From NCBI GenBank assembly GCA_016934855.1, contig JAFGSA010000038.1:1-33626 (forward strand): a stretch of DNA of 33,626 bases, read 5' to 3'. The DNA comes from Elusimicrobiota bacterium. GTDB taxonomy: Bacteria; CG03; SLGR01; JAFGSA01. The position numbers were made by a program, and so were the translations under genes. This document shows, in pieces, positions 6,783 to 13,671 of the stretch (within the stretch, counting starts at the first letter, position 1; the number at the start of each line of letters is the position of its first letter). Under the pieces are notes generated by a model. It was not told where the DNA came from, ran no database searches, and worked only from the letters and a program-made list of their open reading frames with translations.

Positions 6783-8188
6783 CAGCAAGAACCGGCATAT
6801 CCATAATCCTTTTGCTGGCCGTATCCTGGATTGACGTATCGGGAAAAAATATTACAAGCACGCCGGCCGATCAGAGTTCGCTTGAAGTGACTGTATATAG
6901 CGGGAACCTGGGGCTGGTCAAGGACACGAGGATCGTTTCTCTGGAAAAAGGAGAGATCAATCTCAGCTTTGCGGGGGTGGCATCTTCCATAAAACCGGAA
7001 ACCGTGAGAGTAATATCACTCAATCATAACGAAGATATCAGTATAATCGAGCAGGATTACGAGTACGACCTTATTAACAGAGAGAGACTGCTGGACAGTT
7101 ACGTGGGCAGTAAAATCAAGCTGATCTCGTATGATCAGGACAATAATCCAAAAAGAGCCGTAGATGCAGTGCTGCTGAGCAATAACGGAGGTCCCGTATA
7201 CGAGATCGAAGGAAAAATATATCTTGGTTTTCCCGGTTACCCGGTTTTACCGGGTTCGGCTTCGGACCTTGTGGCATCACCTGCTCTTATTTGGAAGATC
7301 AACAGCTCCGCGCAGCAGGCGCATTCTCTCGAGGTATCCTATCTTACGGAAGGAATAAGCTGGAAGGCGGATTATGTTATGGCGGTCGACAAGGAAGATT
7401 CAAGCGCCGATCTTACGGTATGGATTACCGTTATTAACAACAGCGGCGCGGAGTATAAAAATACGTCTTTAAACTTTGTCGCGGGAGATGTGAACAAGGT
7501 CCCGGAATTCAGGGGCCGAATGGCATTCGCCGCTATGGAAGACAAGGCGGCGTCTTTTGCCAGAGAAGAGGAACTTCACGAATTTCATATATACAAGTTC
7601 GCGGGAAAGGTGGATATGAAAGACAGGCAGGATAAACAGGTAAGGCTGCTGAAAGCATCGGCAGTACCTGTAAAAAAAGAGCTCGTAGCGACTTCAGGAC
7701 GATATAATTATCTGTCCCGGTACGGAACGGAAGCTCAGAAAATGGACATCGGGGTGTATCTTACTTTTATGAACGACGAAAAATCGAATCTCGGCATGGC
7801 TTTGCCGGGAGGGACAGTTAGGGTATACAAGGAAGATTCCGATAAAAGCCTTCAGTTTATAGGAGAGGACAATATACAGCATACTCCCCGGGACGAATAC
7901 GTTAAGATAAAGACAGGAAACGCTTTCGATATCCTGTGCGAAAGAAAACAAATGGACTATCAGAAGACAGGAAAGAACACATACGAGATCGAGTGGGAGA
8001 TCGCTGTCATAAACCATAAGGAGAAAGAAGAAGAAATAATCGTTGAAGAGAGACTCGCGGGTGACTGGAAGATACTCAGGAGCTCGCATGAATATGAGAA
8101 AAAAGGCGCGTTCAACGTGGCCTTCAAGGTAAAAGCGGCAAAAAACAGCGAAGAGAAGATAATTTACAGAGTCAGAGTGGATAATTAA
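6779..8188 (+). CDS. DUF4139 domain secreted protein inside the sulfur operon
   Basis: The 469-residue protein starts with a signal peptide (hydrophobic residues 6-20) and resembles the DUF4139 family: an N-terminal beta-rich part (VTVYSGNLGLVKDTR) and a long C-terminal beta-sandwich region with ISWKADYVMAV near residues 197-207, LTVWITVINNSG, and LPGGTVRVYKEDS near 342-354. The family is found in periplasmic or surface proteins of many bacteria and has no agreed function. The ATG overlaps the HcyBio stop (ATGA), so it is translationally coupled to a cytoplasmic enzyme, while the NIL-ferredoxin partner lies only 12 bp after it. A secreted protein placed between the two halves of a cytosolic pathway is unusual. 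Function in sulfur metabolism is only suggested by position. Confidence 0.75.
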   Translation: MTARTGISIILLLAVSWIDVSGKNITSTPADQSSLEVTVYSGNLGLVKDTRIVSLEKGEINLSFAGVASSIKPETVRVISLNHNEDISIIEQDYEYDLINRERLLDSYVGSKIKLISYDQDNNPKRAVDAVLLSNNGGPVYEIEGKIYLGFPGYPVLPGSASDLVASPALIWKINSSAQQAHSLEVSYLTEGISWKADYVMAVDKEDSSADLTVWITVINNSGAEYKNTSLNFVAGDVNKVPEFRGRMAFAAMEDKAASFAREEELHEFHIYKFAGKVDMKDRQDKQVRLLKASAVPVKKELVATSGRYNYLSRYGTEAQKMDIGVYLTFMNDEKSNLGMALPGGTVRVYKEDSDKSLQFIGEDNIQHTPRDEYVKIKTGNAFDILCERKQMDYQKTGKNTYEIEWEIAVINHKEKEEEIIVEERLAGDWKILRSSHEYEKKGAFNVAFKVKAAKNSEEKIIYRVRVDN

Positions 8189-8200
8189 CGGAGAAGATAT

Positions 8201-8608
8201 ATGCCTAACAAAAAAATAGTACTTCATTTTTCAAAGAACCTGGTCAAAGAGCCGATCGTTTATAAGCTCATTAAGGAATATAACCTTAGTTTCAATATAC
8301 TCAAGGCAAAGATACTTCCGGACGAGGAAGGCATCATGGTGATGGAGCTCTCGGGAGACGAAAAGGATTATAAAAAAGGCATAGAATATTTGAAGAGGTC
8401 CGGCGTGTCTACGCAGCCTCTTTCGAAGGATATCGGCAGGGACGAGGATAAATGCATTCATTGCGGCGCATGCGTGGTTATGTGCCCGACGCAGGCTCTT
8501 TCCGTTGACAGAAAAACCATGAAAGTCATTTTTGAATCCGAAAAATGCATAGCCTGCGAACTTTGCATCGAACCGTGTCCTACCAAGGCGATGAGGCTCC
8601 ATTTCTGA
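8201..8608 (+). CDS. NIL domain plus 2x[4Fe-4S] ferredoxin protein
   Basis: This 135-residue protein has an N-terminal NIL domain (about 1-75, an ACT-like fold first seen in methionine ABC transporter ATPases) and a C-terminal bacterial ferredoxin part. Two full cluster motifs are present: CIHCGACVVMCP (Cys85, 88, 91, 95) and CIACELCIEPCP (Cys116, 119, 122, 126), enough for two [4Fe-4S] clusters. It is the size and layout of the NIL-ferredoxin partner (MA1822 in Methanosarcina) of HcyBio in anaerobic homocysteine synthesis, where it likely delivers electrons or sulfur. GGAGAAG precedes the start at good spacing. The NIL domain could sense methionine or a related product; that is inference. 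Confidence 0.92.
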   Translation: MPNKKIVLHFSKNLVKEPIVYKLIKEYNLSFNILKAKILPDEEGIMVMELSGDEKDYKKGIEYLKRSGVSTQPLSKDIGRDEDKCIHCGACVVMCPTQALSVDRKTMKVIFESEKCIACELCIEPCPTKAMRLHF

Positions 8609-8650
8609 AGGATCGGCAGTATATATAGCAGCTGAAAGGAAGTTTTTAAG

Positions 8651-9418
8651 ATGATTGAGGAAATTGAGATAACAAAGGCGATAATAAAGACGTCGGTAGA
8701 TGAATTAATGGATAGTCTCCAGGCAGACGTAGTGATAGGCGGAGGAGGTCCATCCGGGCTGGTTGCCGGTAAATATCTTGCACAGGCGGGGAAGAAAGTG
8801 GTGCTTTTCGAGCGTAAACTTTCAGTCGGAGGAGGTATGTGGGGCGGCGGCATGATGTTCCCGAAAATAGTCGTACAGAAAGAAGCCCTCGGGATTATGG
8901 ACGAGTTCAGCATAAAGTACGAAAAGAAGGGATCCAGCTATGTGTCTTCGTCTATAGAGGCGGTTAGCAAGCTGATTTCGGGCTGTTGCGATGCGGGATG
9001 CAGGATATTCAACTGCATATCCATAGAAGATGTTATGATAAGAGAGAACTGCGTGTGCGGTGTGGTAATAAACTGGTCTACTGTGGAGATATCGGGCCTG
9101 CATGTGGATCCCGTGACTGTCAGCGCTAAAGCTGTCATAGACGCCACAGGTCACCCGCTCGAAATATGCAAGATAGTCGAAAGGAAAGCGGGGAAACTTG
9201 ATACTTCCACGGGGAAGATACTGGGCGAACGTTCGATGTGGGCGGAGAAGGCCGAGTCCATGGTCGTAGGCAACACCAGGCAGATATTCCCGGGACTTTA
9301 TGTCAGCGGGATGGCGGCAAACGCCGCTTTCGGGGCGCCCAGGATGGGCCCTATATTCGGGGGAATGCTTCTGTCGGGCAAAGAAGTCTCGAAAAAAGTC
9401 CTTGAAGCTATCGATTGA
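8651..9418 (+). CDS. thi4: Thi4-family thiamine thiazole synthase (prokaryotic, probably sulfide-dependent)
   Basis: The 255-residue flavoprotein-like enzyme makes the thiazole part of thiamine from NAD and glycine. Motifs: dinucleotide-binding [18 protein letters not shown] at 27-44, [18 protein letters not shown] at 53-70, [14 protein letters not shown] at 162-175, and the C-terminal [20 protein letters not shown] near 213-232. The N-terminus ([17 protein letters not shown]) agrees with full-length relatives, supporting this start; AAGGAAG lies about ten bases upstream. Archaeal-type members take sulfur from sulfide, unlike yeast THI4, which sacrifices its own Cys. Cys173 lies close to the GH motif, but I cannot tell without alignment whether it is at the donor position. 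Some archaeal relatives are annotated as ribose-1,5-bisphosphate isomerase, an alternative I consider less likely. It ends the sulfide-linked operon. Confidence 0.9.
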   Translation: MIEEIEITKAIIKTSVDELMDSLQADVVIGGGGPSGLVAGKYLAQAGKKVVLFERKLSVGGGMWGGGMMFPKIVVQKEALGIMDEFSIKYEKKGSSYVSSSIEAVSKLISGCCDAGCRIFNCISIEDVMIRENCVCGVVINWSTVEISGLHVDPVTVSAKAVIDATGHPLEICKIVERKAGKLDTSTGKILGERSMWAEKAESMVVGNTRQIFPGLYVSGMAANAAFGAPRMGPIFGGMLLSGKEVSKKVLEAID

Positions 9419-9442
9419 CAACTCATAATAAAGATTTATAAT
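9415..9442 (+). promoter_or_regulatory. Near-consensus promoter for the fiber protein/PorV operon
   Basis: A perfect -35 TTGACA (9415-9420) overlaps the stop codon of the thi4 gene, and a perfect -10 TATAAT (9437-9442) follows after 16 bp. Transcription would start near 9449, giving a roughly 90-base leader that ends in a very strong ribosome-binding site, GGGGAGGTGA at 9524-9533. The downstream secreted protein is therefore likely to be highly expressed. Confidence 0.75.
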
Positions 9443-9539
9443 ATTTGAAATTATGGGGAGATATAAAAGTCTTTCTTCATATATTTTAACAATCCAGCAA
9501 AAAAATCATAAAAACGTATATCAGGGGAGGTGAATTCCT

Positions 9540-11642
9540 ATGAAGGTAATAAGGAGAGTTCTGTCCATATCTCTAATAACAGTCTTTTCAATATCTGTTT
9601 GCCAGAAACTGCATGCGGAAGTGCCGGAGAAGATAAGCTTCCAAGGCCAGCTGCTTGATTCCAGCGGCAATCCAGTCACCGAGAACAAGGCTATAACATT
9701 CAAGATATACGACGAGGAAGACGCGAAGACAGCCGTCAAGACGATCGTTAAGAAAAAGGTGACTTTTGAAAAGAACGGCCTGTACAACGTGGAACTCGAT
9801 ATATCAGGCGTGAACCTGAAACAGGAGTTATGGCTGGGTATACGAATCGGTTCAGATGACGAGATGACTCCCAGGATAAAAATACTGCCGACGGCATCTT
9901 CGCTTTATTCAATGGAATCGGGCAGCGTCAAGTGGGGAAATATATCTGATGTCCCCGCAGGTTTCGCCGACGGTACGGATAATGTCGGAGCGGGCGAAGC
10001 CAACCTCTCGGTACAGAACGGAGATATCGATATCTCTACTCCCACGGCAGCTATCGATTTCAGCGCCGCGAACTTCAGCGTAACGGAAGGGCCAGTGGGG
10101 GAATCCAATATAGAGATAACCACGGCACCGTTCGCTCTGTCGGCCGGAAGCGTCGCATGGGCGAGCATCACCGGTATCCCGGCAGGGTTCGCGGACAATA
10201 CGGATGATGTCGGAGGGGCAGGCGGGTCGGAGCTCGCGGTGCAGCTGAACGATGTTAACGTATCTTCTCCTACGTCTTCCATGGATTTCAGCGATTCCAA
10301 CTTCAAAATAACAGAAAATCCGGCCGGAGAGTCGAATATAGAAATAACCACGGCCCCATATGCTCTCTCTGCGGGAAGTGTCACATGGGCTAATATCGAT
10401 GGTATCCCCGCGGGATTCGCAGACGGCACTGACGATGTCGGGTCGGGAGAATCGGAACTGGCGGTCCAGCTGAACGATGTGAATATATCTTCCCCTACAG
10501 CGGTGATAGATTTCAGCGATTCCAATTTCAAGGTGACCGAGAGTCCCTCGGGGGAATCGAATATCGAGATTACTACGGCTCCGTACGCTTTAAATTCATT
10601 ACAGCTTGCCGGAACGTCAGCAGGGGAGTTTATGCAGAGAGACGGGTCCGTCGCGATGACGGGGGATCTCGATGCCGGGAATAATGATATAACTAACCTG
10701 GGGCAGGTGACCTTATCCACAGTAGCCACTACCGCTGAAGGGATAGTCTTTTCAAGCAATACGGAGATAGCGGGTGACATGGAGATGCCGTCCGGCAGTA
10801 TCATGCTCGGTTCGCTGAAGGGCGGAGAGGGTACGGTAATAGCGTCCAGGGAACAGATAGCCGGATACTGGGGGACAGAGGCCAATCCACGCTGGGTCAT
10901 TTCCAGGGATATCGCCGGCATGCCCGGTATGGCCGGTATTGCGCTGGGCGACGGAGTAAACACCAGCACAGATACGACGATATGGCGCCAGTTAAAAGGC
11001 GTGATAAGGACGAACGCCAGGGAGATAAGCAGTTCCAGGGACGACAACGTGCTGAAATTCGTAGGGGGGACTTCTAACGGGACAGCCGGGAGCATCGAGG
11101 CATGGGGACAGGACACGGGCGGCAATTCCGGCAGGCTCAGGATACTTGTCCCCGGCGGCACGAACACTGCCGGTTTCGATATAATGAGGGCAGGGGACTG
11201 GGTGGAGCTGGTCGAGATAAGCACCATGGGCACGATATCGGCAAACGTGGGGGATATAGAGCTCGATGCGGGAACGCTCTATTTCGGCACATCGGGCAAT
11301 ATGAGCGTAACGGCCTCCGGTACTGACAGTCTTAGTATTTCCACGAATACCTCCGTGGCCGGAAGACTCACGGTCGGCGACGTCCTCGTAGCAAAATACA
11401 ATACTGCGGCGGGCAATAACGGCGGCGTGACCGTCCCGGACGGAACGGTCGTTTTCAAACTTACAGCGGGATCGGAATCGGGAGCGTATGCCTTGACCGG
11501 TCCGGCGGGATCGGCCGGGCAGATACTGATGGTAAGGAACGATTCCGGCCAGGCAACGACCGGCCTGGCAACTGCATCGGGCGGCGGTGCAGTCTTTATC
11601 CACGATGGTTCAAGCTGGCTCATGGTAGCGCAGACAAACTGA
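9540..11642 (+). CDS. Secreted fiber-like surface protein with three tandem ~75-residue repeats
   Basis: The 700-residue protein begins with a signal peptide (hydrophobic 7-20, HAE cleavage region near 25-27). Residues about 29-125 are a domain seen at the start of many secreted proteins (KISFQGQLLDSSGNPVT, then LPTASSLYSM). Residues 128-352 are three tandem repeats, each opening with G-S-V-x-W and PAGFAD and closing with ESNIEITTAP. The middle and end are Gly/Thr/Ser-rich beta-type sequence recalling tail-fiber or adhesin stalks (AGDWVELVEI, GTVVFKLTAG, then a C-terminal beta domain with GAVFIHDGSSWLMVAQ). There are no catalytic motifs that I recognise. A strong GGGGAGGTGA site precedes the start. 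It probably forms an extended structure at the surface; the next two genes may serve its export or anchoring. Confidence 0.75.
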   Translation: MKVIRRVLSISLITVFSISVCQKLHAEVPEKISFQGQLLDSSGNPVTENKAITFKIYDEEDAKTAVKTIVKKKVTFEKNGLYNVELDISGVNLKQELWLGIRIGSDDEMTPRIKILPTASSLYSMESGSVKWGNISDVPAGFADGTDNVGAGEANLSVQNGDIDISTPTAAIDFSAANFSVTEGPVGESNIEITTAPFALSAGSVAWASITGIPAGFADNTDDVGGAGGSELAVQLNDVNVSSPTSSMDFSDSNFKITENPAGESNIEITTAPYALSAGSVTWANIDGIPAGFADGTDDVGSGESELAVQLNDVNISSPTAVIDFSDSNFKVTESPSGESNIEITTAPYALNSLQLAGTSAGEFMQRDGSVAMTGDLDAGNNDITNLGQVTLSTVATTAEGIVFSSNTEIAGDMEMPSGSIMLGSLKGGEGTVIASREQIAGYWGTEANPRWVISRDIAGMPGMAGIALGDGVNTSTDTTIWRQLKGVIRTNAREISSSRDDNVLKFVGGTSNGTAGSIEAWGQDTGGNSGRLRILVPGGTNTAGFDIMRAGDWVELVEISTMGTISANVGDIELDAGTLYFGTSGNMSVTASGTDSLSISTNTSVAGRLTVGDVLVAKYNTAAGNNGGVTVPDGTVVFKLTAGSESGAYALTGPAGSAGQILMVRNDSGQATTGLATASGGGAVFIHDGSSWLMVAQTN
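9921..10595 (+). repeat. Three tandem coding repeats (residues 128-352 of the fiber-like protein)
   Basis: Three units of about 75 codons (residues 128-202, 203-278, 279-352) share W-x-x-I-x-x-(I/V)-P-A-G-F-A-D-x-T-D-(D/N)-V-G, a central S-P-T or T-P-T turn, D-F-S and E-S-N-I-E-I-T-T-A-P-(Y/F)-A-L. At DNA level, synonymous positions differ widely between units, so the duplication is old and kept by selection on the protein. Confidence 0.85.
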
Positions 11643-11643
11643 T

Positions 11644-12201
11644 ATGAATGTCAGACTGGAAAAAAAGAGAAAGGGACAGCATGTCATGCTGATCCTGGCG
11701 TTTATTGCTTCGGGGGCCGTGATAGCCAGCCTGAATTACATACTCGGCAACTGGAGCATATCGTCAGGCGGCGGCAGAGTCTCATCGTCCAACTATACGC
11801 TCACGGCTTCGGTAGGGCAGAGCATCATAGGCAAAGGGGAGAGCGAGAACTATAAGACGGGAGTGGGGTACGTAGACAGCGTTGCCAATACCCGGGATAT
11901 CCTGGCCGCGGAAGACCTGGAAAGCGCGTATGTATATCCCAACCCGTATAAACCCGGTTCGGGAGGGGATTTCGATGCCGAGAGTCTCACTTTCTGCGAG
12001 CTGACAGAGCAGGCCGAAATACAGATATTCAACATAGCGGGAGAACTAGTAGCGGAAATAGAAAAAGAATCTCCCGGGAATAAACTCCTCTGGGTCCCGG
12101 AAAACAAGGCGGGGAACACTCTTGCCAGCGGAGTGTACGTATTTTATATTCATAACGACGGCGGGCAGAAGAAAAAGGGGAAGTTCGCGATAATAAAATG
12201 A
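11644..12201 (+). CDS. Small exported protein with type IX-like C-terminal sorting domain
   Basis: The 185-residue protein has a positively charged N-terminus (KKRK) and a hydrophobic segment at about 15-32, consistent with a signal peptide or anchor. Residues about 36-80 carry a motif common in surface proteins (NWSISSGGGRVSSSNYTL, SVGQSI). Residues about 95-185 are a FlgD-like/type IX C-terminal domain: VYPNPYKPG, AEIQIFNIAGELV, LASGVYVFYIHNDG, and a basic KKKGKFAIIK end. In Bacteroidota such domains send cargo through the type IX system and are handled by PorV. The next gene, a PorV-type barrel, overlaps by four bases. An alternative start at 11686 has a better ribosome site (AAAGGGA). It could be an anchor subunit for the preceding fiber protein. 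Confidence 0.75.
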   Translation: MNVRLEKKRKGQHVMLILAFIASGAVIASLNYILGNWSISSGGGRVSSSNYTLTASVGQSIIGKGESENYKTGVGYVDSVANTRDILAAEDLESAYVYPNPYKPGSGGDFDAESLTFCELTEQAEIQIFNIAGELVAEIEKESPGNKLLWVPENKAGNTLASGVYVFYIHNDGGQKKKGKFAIIK

Positions 12202-13415
12202 AGAAGCATAGGAATAGCCTGATGCAAAAGCATGCAGGGATATCCGGAATAGTCCTCCTGCTCGTCATATCTTTAAATGCGCTTGCCCCGGGTATGATGT
12301 TTACAAAGGACGAGGCGGGTACGACGGGTGCGGCATTTCTCAAGCTGACGAAGGGAGTCAGGATGGTGGGGATGGGCGAAGCATGCTGTGCCGTAAACTG
12401 CGGCGCAGACTCCGTATATTCCAATCCCGCAGGATTGAACTATCTGGAAAGGATAAACGTCTCGGCCATGCATTCCATATGGTTTGAAGATATATTCTTT
12501 GATTTTGTCACGGCCGCGGTTCCCACGTCTGCGGGGGTTTTCTCTATGGCGGTAAACTATCTGGGTATGGATGAGATAGACATGTATTACAATACTGGGG
12601 TTGCGGCGATGGATACATATAAACCGTACGACCTGGCTGTCTACACGTCGTACGCCAATATAATAAAAGGGCAGGCCCTGGGTATCAACCTGAAGTTCAT
12701 AAGATCCGTAATAGAAGACGAATCAGCCTCTGCAGTCGCTATGGATGCGGGCTACATGAGGAAATCCGCCGGCGGGAGATATTCTTTCGGCGCAGCCGTA
12801 CAGAACATGGGTACGAAGATGAAGTTCAAATACGAGGAAGACCCTCTTCCATTCAATATAAAGACCGGCATATCGGCGGATTTCAGCAGACTGACGCTGG
12901 CCGGGGATCTTAATTTTCCCGTGGATAATATTCCGAGCGCGCATGCGGGAATAGAATACAGGTTATACATGGGAAAAATTGTGCTGGCTGCAAGAAGCGG
13001 CTACAGGACGAACCCTATAAACGACCTGGATGCTCTGGCGGGGCTCTCGGCGGGTGGAGGAATAGGTTATTCAGATCTGCGCGTAGACTATTCCTGGGTG
13101 CCTTACGGCGATCTCGGTCAGACCCACCGCATATCGCTGGCATACATGTTTCCTTCGAGGATCAGGGAAGATCAGGAAGAACCCAGGAAGAAAGTGGAAA
13201 TCGAGGGTAAGAAGGAGATGCTCACCGAGGACGAGATACTTGTGACGAAAAGAAGATATTTCATAAAAGGCCAGCAGCTCCTGGACGAGGGGAGATACGA
13301 AGAATCTATAATTGAATTTAGAAAAGTCCTGACTTTGGATCCGGGTCATTTCGAGTCACTTAAGTATATAGAGATAGCCGAAGACGAGATGAAGAAAGCT
13401 GACAAAAGCAGGTAG
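12198..13415 (+). CDS. PorV/UPF0164-family outer-membrane barrel with C-terminal TPR
   Basis: The 405-residue protein has a signal peptide (hydrophobic about 16-32) and a PorV/UPF0164-type beta-barrel (about 40-320). Typical early features are GAAFLKLTKGVRMVGMGEA (45-63) and SVYSNPAGLNYLE (72-84), and the last strands carry DYSWVPYGDLGQTHRISL. Residues about 345-400 form a TPR-like hairpin (GQQLLDEGRYEESIIEFRKV, LDPGHFESLKYIEIAEDEM). PorV proteins of the type IX system shuttle sorting-domain cargo from translocon to cell surface. The start overlaps the stop of the sorting-domain gene by four bases (ATGA), so cargo and barrel are translationally coupled. It resembles the product at 22779-23909 in overall plan and in the VPYG-x-LG-x-THR motif. 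Confidence 0.83.
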   Translation: MKKHRNSLMQKHAGISGIVLLLVISLNALAPGMMFTKDEAGTTGAAFLKLTKGVRMVGMGEACCAVNCGADSVYSNPAGLNYLERINVSAMHSIWFEDIFFDFVTAAVPTSAGVFSMAVNYLGMDEIDMYYNTGVAAMDTYKPYDLAVYTSYANIIKGQALGINLKFIRSVIEDESASAVAMDAGYMRKSAGGRYSFGAAVQNMGTKMKFKYEEDPLPFNIKTGISADFSRLTLAGDLNFPVDNIPSAHAGIEYRLYMGKIVLAARSGYRTNPINDLDALAGLSAGGGIGYSDLRVDYSWVPYGDLGQTHRISLAYMFPSRIREDQEEPRKKVEIEGKKEMLTEDEILVTKRRYFIKGQQLLDEGRYEESIIEFRKVLTLDPGHFESLKYIEIAEDEMKKADKSR

Positions 13416-13453
13416 GACAAAGGAGCATCCGGGACCCGACGACTGTTAAAATG

Positions 13454-13482
13454 TTGACAAAATTGCCAGGTAGTTGTAAAAT
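13454..13482 (+). promoter_or_regulatory. Promoter of the riboflavin operon
   Basis: A perfect TTGACA (13454-13459) and TAAAAT (13477-13482) are spaced by 17 bp. Transcription would start about 13489, exactly at the 5' strand of the riboswitch P1 stem, so the RNA begins with the aptamer. Confidence 0.75.
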
Positions 13483-13487
13483 TTAGA

Positions 13488-13612
13488 AATCTTCGGGGTG
13501 GGGTGAAATTCCCGACCGGCGGTGAACGGCCAGTGGCCGTAAGTCCGCGAGCCGCAAGGCTGAATCTGTTGGAATCAGATACCGACGGTAATAGTCCGGA
13601 TGAAAGAAGATT
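13488..13612 (+). promoter_or_regulatory. FMN riboswitch (RFN element)
   Basis: The aptamer shows the conserved RFN core: CTTCGGGG at 13491-13498, GGGTGAAATTCCCGACCGGC and CGGTGAACGGCC early, AGTCCGCGAGC in the middle, ATACCGACGG, and TAGTCCGGATGAAAGAAGAT at the end. The closing P1 stem is AATCTTC (13488-13494) with GAAGATT (13606-13612). FMN binding normally lowers expression of riboflavin genes; ribD, ribE, ribBA and ribH follow directly. An attenuator hairpin at 13639-13665 provides the output. Confidence 0.96.
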
Positions 13613-13638
13613 ATTGAAAACAGAAGAACAAGAAGTAT

Positions 13639-13665
13639 CCCGGAGATATAGTCTCCGGGTTTTTT
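13639..13665 (+). terminator. Rho-independent attenuator of the FMN riboswitch
   Basis: CCCGGAGA (13639-13646) pairs perfectly with TCTCCGGG (13652-13659) around a 5-base loop, followed by six T (13660-13665). The 5' arm, extended to 13638-13647, can instead pair with 13489-13498 of the aptamer (10 bp, two of them G-U), which would be the antiterminator when FMN is absent. The ribD start codon is only six bases after the T run. Confidence 0.9.
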
Positions 13666-13671
13666 ATTATT

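Noticed and set aside
9905..11233. Long open frame of 442 codons on the minus strand opposite the fiber-like protein
   Set aside because: It follows from the codon pattern of the repeat-containing gene on the plus strand, which has a signal peptide, strong ribosome site and promoter; the antisense product is Pro/Ser/Ala-rich low-complexity sequence with no domain.
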